From: Bacteroidales bacterium
GTDB lineage: Bacteria > Bacteroidota > Bacteroidia > Bacteroidales > JAAUTT01
Assembly (NCBI GenBank): GCA_025361285.1
Contig: JANYAP010000019.1
Coordinates: 1-61,418 of the forward strand
Direction of reading: 5' to 3'
DNA length: 61,418 nt
Part shown: one piece after another, positions 54,533-61,418 of the stretch
Position numbering within the stretch: position 1 is the stretch's first letter
How the letters are laid out: every line of letters begins with the position of its first letter
Notes under the pieces: generated by a model
The model's database searches: none
Told to the model about the DNA's origin: nothing
The model's input: only the letters and a program-made list of their open reading frames with translations
Translations under genes and position numbers: made by a program

Positions 54533-55048
54533 CTATTCCTTATACCAGCCAGCATACATCTTGTAATTATTGGCTATTTTTTGTATCATGTCGGCAGTTT
54601 GTTGAGGCTCAATGTCTTTAAGTTTTTTTGCCGGATTTCCACCCCAAACGCTATTTGGCTCAACCACGGTGTTCGATAGCACAATTGCTCCTGCAGCTAT
54701 AATTGAGTTTTCGCCAATTACGGCATAATCCATAACAATAGCGCCCATGCCCACCAATACATTCGACGATATTTTTGCCCCGTGAATGACTGCGTTGTGC
54801 GCAATGGAAACATTATCGCCAATTTCCACAACCGATTTCTGATAAAGCGTGTGCAACACTGCACCATCCTGTATGTTAACGTTGTTGCCTAGTCGTATCG
54901 AATTTACATCGCCGCGCAAAACGGTGTTGAACCAAATACTGCAATCGTTTCCTATTACAACATCGCCAATAATGGTTGCGTTTTCGGCTAGGTAACAGTC
55001 GTTTCCAATAATAGGAGTAAAACCTCGTACCGATTTAATTAGAGCCAT
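54533..55048 (-). CDS. Gamma carbonic anhydrase family protein (left-handed beta-helix)
   Basis: Hexapeptide repeats; VNIQDGAVLHTLYQ, VSIAHNAVIHGAKI. Confidence 0.92.
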   Translation of the reverse strand: MALIKSVRGFTPIIGNDCYLAENATIIGDVVIGNDCSIWFNTVLRGDVNSIRLGNNVNIQDGAVLHTLYQKSVVEIGDNVSIAHNAVIHGAKISSNVLVGMGAIVMDYAVIGENSIIAAGAIVLSNTVVEPNSVWGGNPAKKLKDIEPQQTADMIQKIANNYKMYAGWYKE

Positions 55049-55075
55049 ATTTTATTTATAAATTTTATAACTACT

Positions 55076-55888
55076 TTATTGCCATTCGTTTAGACTAACT
55101 GTTCTTTCGAAATCATCTATCCCTTCAACGTCGGGGCAAAAGTTAATTCCTGTTAAATTCTCTACCGAATCTATCGAAACCGCAAAGTCGAAAATTGACT
55201 TGTCGGAGCCTTCGTTTTTCATAACAAACGCAATGGTTTTGTAGGTTGGCGTCGATATATCAACAATTATCTTATAGTATAACAATGGAATACCAATCTT
55301 GTTGTTTATGCCAATGGTTGGCAAGTTGTTGGTAAGTACTGGCCCCGTTATTACTACAATGCTATCGTTTGCCAACGCCCACTCGCGCACTTTTTCTTCG
55401 AGATTTTTCCATATACCTCGGTTGAAACTAGGTACTTGCGGACTCATATTAGTCATAAAAAATGTTTCGTCCATGGTTGTTTCGCTCCATGTCATATCGC
55501 CCGACGGGCATAAATGACCTTTATCGTAGCCGCTTCCTTTATAATCGTCGGGTATTGCCGAACCAGTTAAAATTTGATTGTCTTCGCGAAAATGATCCTT
55601 TCGCGCAACAACTTTGTTTTCAACCATATTATTGGTAAGAAGGTACATAACCCATTCGGCTTGTTCGTACTTTTCGTTATACTCTAAAGTAAATGCCGAA
55701 TATGTAACTACTTGACCTACTGCTCCATCTTTTGGATAAGCGGTTATTATCGATTTTAAATTAGTGCTAACTTTTACAATATCAGGCTCTTCGACTTTAC
55801 TGCTACACATCCAAAGCCAAATGGAAGCAACAACTATTAAAAAAATAATGGCGACAATTTTATTCATAAAATATACGTAAAGAGACAA
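55076..55888 (-). CDS. DNA/RNA non-specific endonuclease (NUC1 family), membrane-anchored or secreted
   Basis: GSGYDKGHLCPSGDMTWSETTMDETFFMTNMSPQVPSFNRGIWKNLEEKVREWA. Confidence 0.9.
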   Translation of the reverse strand: MSLYVYFMNKIVAIIFLIVVASIWLWMCSSKVEEPDIVKVSTNLKSIITAYPKDGAVGQVVTYSAFTLEYNEKYEQAEWVMYLLTNNMVENKVVARKDHFREDNQILTGSAIPDDYKGSGYDKGHLCPSGDMTWSETTMDETFFMTNMSPQVPSFNRGIWKNLEEKVREWALANDSIVVITGPVLTNNLPTIGINNKIGIPLLYYKIIVDISTPTYKTIAFVMKNEGSDKSIFDFAVSIDSVENLTGINFCPDVEGIDDFERTVSLNEWQ

Positions 55889-56204
55889 TTACTGTAACTT
55901 TAACTTTTTTGAGTTTGTAAAATTACTAAAACATAACCGACTTTTATCACCGACTCGATGTGTTAGTTTAATCTATTTATTTCTCAATATAAGCAATATT
56001 TAAAATTTATGTTTTATAACCTAATGTCGTACAACACAACCTTTGCGAAAATTGAGTAACTTAACATATTAATTTTGTAATTGTTATGTGCTAATTATAA
56101 AAAACTTCTAGCACTACTGGATATAAAGCATATAGGCATCTTTTATTACTTTATTAGCTAGTTTTGTGTAATTTTAAACGAGGTCATTAACGTAACTTTC
56201 CTTT

Positions 56205-58052
56205 ATGAGTAATCGGGCAAAAGTACAAGAGATTGAAGATGTTGTTGTTAAGTTTGTAGGTGATTCGGGCGATGGCATGCAGTTAACTGGAACTCTGTTT
56301 TCGGATGCGGCCGTTAAGGCTGGCAACGATATGGCTACTTTTCCCGATTTTCCGGCCGAAATACGCGCTCCGCTCAATACCGTTGCGGGAGTATCGGGTT
56401 TTCAGGTACATATTGGCAGCAGTAAAATTCATACCTCTGGCGATTATTGCGATGTGCTGGTAGCCATGAACCCCGCGTCGCTTAAAGCAAACCTTAAATG
56501 GGTTAAGCCTGGAGCAACTATAATTGTTGATATTGACACGTTCGAAGAGAAGGCGTTTGCGAAAGCGGGTTACGACTCTAACCCATTGGATAACGGTAGT
56601 TTAGATTCGTACTACATTCTTAAAGCTCCTGTTTCGTCGATGACTAAGGCTGCGCTTACCGACTTGCCCGTTGATACCAAAATGGCCGACAAAACACGTA
56701 ACATGTTCGCTTTGGGGTTAATGCTATACATTTTTAACCGCCAGCTCGAACCTACCATTAAGTATATTAACAACAAATTCGGCAAAAATCTTCCAGTTCT
56801 TGAAGCTAATGTTGCTGTTCTTAACGCAGGATACAATTATGCCGACACCATTGAGGCGCTTCCATCGATTTATAATATTGCTCCAGCGGTAATTGAAAAG
56901 GGTAAGTACCGAAATATCACTGGTAATATAGCTGCCGCTTGGGGTTTGCTGGCTGCGTCCGAACGTTCGGCGCGTCCTTTATTTTTAGGCTCGTACCCAA
57001 TTACACCGGCTACCGATATTATGATTGAGTTGGCGCGTCATAAGTCGCTTGGTGCGAAAGTGTTTCAAGCCGAAGACGAAATTGCAGGTATATGCTCATC
57101 GCTTGGCGCAAGTTTTGCAGGTTCGTTGGCGGTTACAACCACGTCGGGGCCTGGCTTATCGCTTAAAAGCGAAGCCATTGGATTGGCGGTAATTACCGAG
57201 TTGCCGATTGTAATTATCGATGTTCAGCGAGCGGGGCCTTCAACGGGAATGCCAACAAAATCGGAACAAGCCGATCTTTACCAAGCCCTGTTTGGTCGAA
57301 ATGGCGAGTGTCCAACGGTTGTAATGGCCGCTTCGTCGCCCGCCGATTGTTTTTATGCAGCTTTCGAAGCGGCTAAAATAGCCATGGAGCACATGACACC
57401 GGTTTTGTTGCTCTCCGACGGTTACATAGCCAATGGCTCGCAACTATTTAAAATACCGAAAGTTGCCGATTTGCCGGAAATTCATCCTCCTATTGCAAAA
57501 CCCAACGACCCCAATTATAAGCCTTTCCGCCGCGATCCCGAAACATTTGTGCGTCAATGGGCTTTCCCTGGAACCGAGGGTTTGCGCCACCGAGTGGGAG
57601 GTTTGGAAAAAGAAAACGGAATTGGCACTGTTTCTACCGACCCCAATAATCACCAATTGATGGTTGACATGCGGGAAGCGAAAGTTCAAAAAGTGTCGGA
57701 ATATATTGCTGATCAGAAAATTATTGGCGAGAATGAAGGCGATTTACTAATTGTTAGTTGGGGAGGCACTTTAGGAGCTATGACATCGGCTGTTGATACA
57801 CTTCAGAAGGAAGGTAAAAGTGTAAGTTTGGCTCATTTTAAGCATATTATGCCGTTGCCCAAAAATACAGCTAACGTATTAAAAGGCTTTAAAAAAATAT
57901 TAGTGTGCGAATTAAATAGCGGTCAGTTTGTTAACTACCTGCGAATGAAACACCACGAACACTCTTATTTTCAATACAATAAGGTGCAAGGCTTACCCTT
58001 TATGGTTTCCGATTTAATTGCTAAGTTTAACCAAATGCTTAACGAAAAATGA
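56205..58052 (+). CDS. korA: 2-oxoacid:acceptor oxidoreductase subunit alpha (gamma-alpha fusion, 2-oxoglutarate type)
   Basis: VVKFVGDSGDGMQLTG...; FLGSYPITPATDIMIELA; 615 aa. Confidence 0.93.
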   Translation: MSNRAKVQEIEDVVVKFVGDSGDGMQLTGTLFSDAAVKAGNDMATFPDFPAEIRAPLNTVAGVSGFQVHIGSSKIHTSGDYCDVLVAMNPASLKANLKWVKPGATIIVDIDTFEEKAFAKAGYDSNPLDNGSLDSYYILKAPVSSMTKAALTDLPVDTKMADKTRNMFALGLMLYIFNRQLEPTIKYINNKFGKNLPVLEANVAVLNAGYNYADTIEALPSIYNIAPAVIEKGKYRNITGNIAAAWGLLAASERSARPLFLGSYPITPATDIMIELARHKSLGAKVFQAEDEIAGICSSLGASFAGSLAVTTTSGPGLSLKSEAIGLAVITELPIVIIDVQRAGPSTGMPTKSEQADLYQALFGRNGECPTVVMAASSPADCFYAAFEAAKIAMEHMTPVLLLSDGYIANGSQLFKIPKVADLPEIHPPIAKPNDPNYKPFRRDPETFVRQWAFPGTEGLRHRVGGLEKENGIGTVSTDPNNHQLMVDMREAKVQKVSEYIADQKIIGENEGDLLIVSWGGTLGAMTSAVDTLQKEGKSVSLAHFKHIMPLPKNTANVLKGFKKILVCELNSGQFVNYLRMKHHEHSYFQYNKVQGLPFMVSDLIAKFNQMLNEK

Positions 58053-59101
58053 ACAATCAATATACAATTACCAACCTAACGGTTGAGAAAAGCGAAACTC
58101 CGCTCAGCAAGGACGATTTTGTTAGCGATCAGATGGTGCGATGGTGCCCAGGGTGCGGTTCGCATGCAATTTTAAATTCGGTTGAAGCCGTTTTTCCTAA
58201 AATAGGTTACAAGAAGGAGAACTTCATGATTGTTTCGGGAATAGGTTGCTCGTCGCGATTTCCGTATTACGTTAATACTTACGGCTTTCATGGTATTCAT
58301 GGGCGTGCCTCGGCAATTGCCACTGGCGTGAAACTGGCCAATCCTGGTTTAAGCGTTTGGATTGCTACTGGCGATGGCGACTCGATGGCTATTGGTGGAA
58401 ACCATTTTATTCATCTTATAAGGCGAAATGTAGATGTAAATCTATTACTATTTAATAATCAGATATATGGCTTAACAAAAGGGCAATATTCTCCAACTTC
58501 TCCAATGGGAACGGTTACAAAAACCTCGCCGCAAGGTACTATAGAACACCCATTTAACCCTGGCGAATTAGTTATTGGTTCGCAAGGAACTTTTTTTGCG
58601 CGGGTAATCGACAGTAATCAAAAAATGATGACAGAAGTAATGTTCGAATCTGCACGCCACGATGGTACTTCGGTAATTGAGATACTCCAGAACTGTATTA
58701 TTTTTGCCGATAAAACACATGCAATGGTTACGTCGAAGGAGTTACGCGACGACCGTCAACTTCATTTAGAGGACGGCAAACCAATGCTTTTTGGTAAGGA
58801 TAAAACAAAAGGCATTCGTTTGAACGGAACTCACCTCGAAGCTGTTACCATTGGCGTTGATGGTATTACCGAAAAAGATATTTTAGTGCACGACCAATAC
58901 AGAGCCGACCCCGGTATTCATTTAATGCTTTCAAAAATGTCGCCACCCGAACTGCCTGTTGCACTTGGTGTTATCCGTTCGGCACGCTTTTCAACCTACG
59001 ACGATTTGGTTGAGGAACAGATACATTACGCAAAAGCAAATTCGAAAATTAAATGTGTTGACGATCTGCTAAATTCGGGAGATACGTTTACAATTGAGTG
59101 A
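58049..59101 (+). CDS. korB: 2-oxoacid:ferredoxin oxidoreductase subunit beta
   Basis: RWCPGCGSHAILNSV, GIGCSSRFPYYVNTYGFHGIHGRA, GDGDSMAIGGNH; overlaps the alpha stop. Confidence 0.95.
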   Translation: MNNQYTITNLTVEKSETPLSKDDFVSDQMVRWCPGCGSHAILNSVEAVFPKIGYKKENFMIVSGIGCSSRFPYYVNTYGFHGIHGRASAIATGVKLANPGLSVWIATGDGDSMAIGGNHFIHLIRRNVDVNLLLFNNQIYGLTKGQYSPTSPMGTVTKTSPQGTIEHPFNPGELVIGSQGTFFARVIDSNQKMMTEVMFESARHDGTSVIEILQNCIIFADKTHAMVTSKELRDDRQLHLEDGKPMLFGKDKTKGIRLNGTHLEAVTIGVDGITEKDILVHDQYRADPGIHLMLSKMSPPELPVALGVIRSARFSTYDDLVEEQIHYAKANSKIKCVDDLLNSGDTFTIE

Positions 59102-59177
59102 AAACTAACCCATCAACAAACACAAACTAATATTTGCAATTAATTGAAAATTGCTGGATAGTTGGTAAGAAAGAGGG

Positions 59178-59208
59178 TTGATTAATTCAGCAAAAAATGC
59201 TATTTTTG
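59178..59208 (+). promoter_or_regulatory. Predicted Bacteroidetes-type promoter for the GH92 gene
   Basis: TTG-N20-TATTTTTG, about 30 bp upstream of ATG 59238. Confidence 0.55.
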
Positions 59209-59237
59209 AGCAATTTAAAATTGTAATCAACATTGTT

Positions 59238-61418
59238 ATGACTACACCTACATTTTTATTCCATACTACTAGTAAAATAGTATTGCTAAAATTGTTTTTA
59301 ATGTCCTTTTGTCCACTTGTTTTTAGTCAAAATAGTCAAAAACAAGCGGTTGACTATATAAACCCTTTAATAGGAACCACTCACAAAGGTTTTGATCTTA
59401 AACCTGGCGATGGCTCGAAATATGCTCTCGAAGGTGGTGGCAAAATTCCGTGTACCGGTTTGCCTTTTGCAATGACGAATTTTGTTGCTCAAACCGGCGA
59501 AACAATGATTTCTAAACCAGCCTACACATACGAAGACTCCACCATACTGGGCTTTACCGCCACTCGCCAACCTACTTTATGGATGGGCGACTATGGATAT
59601 GTTTCTATTATGCCTCAAGTGGGTAATTTACAGGTACTTCCTCAGAAAAGAAAACTGAATTTTAAACACTCCGATGAAATATCGAAGCCTAATTATTATT
59701 CGGTAAAGCTTAATTTGCCTAATAAAAATCAAATAAAAGCCGAAATGACATCAACCGAGCGATGCGGAATGTTGCGGTTTACTTTTCCAAAATCCGAAAA
59801 CTCGCATTTTATTGTTCAGTCAATAAACGTTAACGACTCCATTTTGCCTTGGATTCAGTATGTTTCTTCTACCGAAAACCGATTAAAAAGCTATACTGCA
59901 TACATAAAAATTAATAAAGAAAGTGGCGAAATAGTTGGCTATAACCCCGATAGGGTAAGTTTAAATTTAGGGCCCGATTTAAAAAACTTTAAAGGTTGGT
60001 TTGTTATTCAATTCGAAAAACCCATAAATAATTGTGGAGTATGGAATAACAACGACCTTAATGCCAATATTTTAGAAAGTTATGGCAAGAAACGACTTGG
60101 GGCTTATGTAAGTTTTCCGACAAACAAAAACGAAGTGATAAAGGTTAAAATCGGCACATCGCTTATTAGTCTTGAGCAGGCACGCGAAAACCTTAAAGCC
60201 GAATTACCCGATTGGAATTTTGATAAAGTAGTTATAGATACTCGTGAGGCTTGGCAAAAGTGTATGGAATCGTTTGCTATTGAGGGTGTTAACGAAGATC
60301 AGAAGTCTGTTTTTTATACTGCACTATACCACACGCTTCAATACCCTAGAATTCTCTCGGAATATGGGAAATATTATAGCGCTTTCGACGACACTATACA
60401 CCAAGGAGTTTCGTACAACGACTATTCGCTATGGGACACATACAGGGCACTTCACCCATTGTTAATTTTTATTCAACCCAATAGAGTGGGCGATATGATT
60501 ACCTCCATGCTAAATATGTACAAAGAAGGCGGATGGTTGCCTATGCTGCCGAACCCTGCCGAAACTAACATTATGATTGGCACACATGCCGATGCCGTTA
60601 TTGCCGATGCATACGTTAAGGGCATTCGAAATTTCGATACAAACATAGCTTATGAAGCCATGCGTAAAAATGCCTTTATGCCTACCGAAGGCGATTTACT
60701 TCATTTCCGCAACGACGACCGGCAAGTTTGGTATGGCTACGAAGGCCGAGCCGGCTTGGCGTTTTATCATTCAATAGGTTATGTACCACACGATTATAAG
60801 ACAGAATCGGTTTCGCGAACAATTGAATATGGTATCGATGACTACTGCATTGCTCAAGTAGCTAAAGATTTAGGTAAAAACGAAGACTACAACAAACTCA
60901 TAAACTGGTCGAAAAGCTATAAGAATTTATACAATTCAAACACTGGTTTTTATGCCCCACGATTATATAGCGGAAATTGGGCAGTACCAACTGATGCAGG
61001 ATTTACCGAAGGCAGTCCGTGGACGTATCTTTTTGGTGCAATGCACGATGTTGACGGAATGATTGATATTATGGGAGGGAAGGAGAAGTTTGCCACTCGA
61101 TTAGACCAATGTTTTAACGGTAATTTTTACAGACACGACAACGAACCCTGCCATCATTACATTTATTTATACAACTATTGCAACCAACCTTGGAAAACGC
61201 AGGAATTGGCTCGCTATCATTCGAAGTTCAACTACCGTAATGCTCCAAATGGTGTCAATGGCAATGAGGACTCTGGTCAAATGTCGGCTTGGTATATATT
61301 TACCGTAATGGGATTTTATCCGGTTACGCCTGCATCGGGCATTTATGCTTTGGGGGCGCCACAATTTCCTAAGCTAACAATGAATTATACGGTTAACGGT
61401 AAGCCATGTAAATTGGAA
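59238..61418 (+). CDS. GH92 family glycosyl hydrolase (alpha-mannosidase-like), 3' end beyond the window
   Basis: Open from ATG 59238 to the window edge (727 codons, no stop; absent from the track). VDYINPLIGTTHKGFD, SLWDTYRALHPLLI, GNEDSGQMSAWYIFTVMGFYPVTPASGIYALGAP. Confidence 0.92.
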   Translation, partial: MTTPTFLFHTTSKIVLLKLFLMSFCPLVFSQNSQKQAVDYINPLIGTTHKGFDLKPGDGSKYALEGGGKIPCTGLPFAMTNFVAQTGETMISKPAYTYEDSTILGFTATRQPTLWMGDYGYVSIMPQVGNLQVLPQKRKLNFKHSDEISKPNYYSVKLNLPNKNQIKAEMTSTERCGMLRFTFPKSENSHFIVQSINVNDSILPWIQYVSSTENRLKSYTAYIKINKESGEIVGYNPDRVSLNLGPDLKNFKGWFVIQFEKPINNCGVWNNNDLNANILESYGKKRLGAYVSFPTNKNEVIKVKIGTSLISLEQARENLKAELPDWNFDKVVIDTREAWQKCMESFAIEGVNEDQKSVFYTALYHTLQYPRILSEYGKYYSAFDDTIHQGVSYNDYSLWDTYRALHPLLIFIQPNRVGDMITSMLNMYKEGGWLPMLPNPAETNIMIGTHADAVIADAYVKGIRNFDTNIAYEAMRKNAFMPTEGDLLHFRNDDRQVWYGYEGRAGLAFYHSIGYVPHDYKTESVSRTIEYGIDDYCIAQVAKDLGKNEDYNKLINWSKSYKNLYNSNTGFYAPRLYSGNWAVPTDAGFTEGSPWTYLFGAMHDVDGMIDIMGGKEKFATRLDQCFNGNFYRHDNEPCHHYIYLYNYCNQPWKTQELARYHSKFNYRNAPNGVNGNEDSGQMSAWYIFTVMGFYPVTPASGIYALGAPQFPKLTMNYTVNGKPCKLE

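Overview
A chromosomal window from a Bacteroidetes (probably Bacteroidales or Marinilabiliales-like) genome. The core, about 7.8-25.7 kb, is one continuous same-strand ribosomal super-operon (str-S10-spc-alpha: rpsL, rpsG, fusA, rpsJ ... secY, map, infA, rpmJ ... rpoA, rplQ), followed by eno. It is flanked by metabolic genes: a mitochondrial-type citrate synthase, a UbiD-family decarboxylase, cysE-cysK, two different 2-oxoacid:ferredoxin oxidoreductase operons, an acyl-CoA carboxylase beta subunit with a biotin carrier, nadC and rlmH. There are large sensor proteins (propeller-SpoIIE phosphatase, hybrid histidine kinase, NtrY-like kinase) and glycoside hydrolases at both ends (GH27, and GH92 truncated by the window edge). 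The most interesting observations are: (1) an EF-G paralog with a degenerate G domain, divergent from the operon that encodes canonical EF-G; (2) a DUF5916 outer-membrane gene with two separate in-frame nonsense codons (TAA, TAG) but an otherwise intact frame; (3) a decayed PIN toxin-antitoxin pair beside a BRO-N-like/Fic fusion, with a DinD-like protein about 6 kb away; (4) a 24-bp terminal-inverted-repeat structure upstream of cysE-cysK; (5) short-unit tandem repeats in gaps around the first kor operon. Features missing from the ORF track were recovered by reading the sequence: rpmD, rpmJ, the open-ended GH92 gene, the C-terminal CDS fragment at the left edge and the toxin-antitoxin remnant. 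No rRNA, tRNA or CRISPR array was recognised. I did not find a clearly new multi-gene system.
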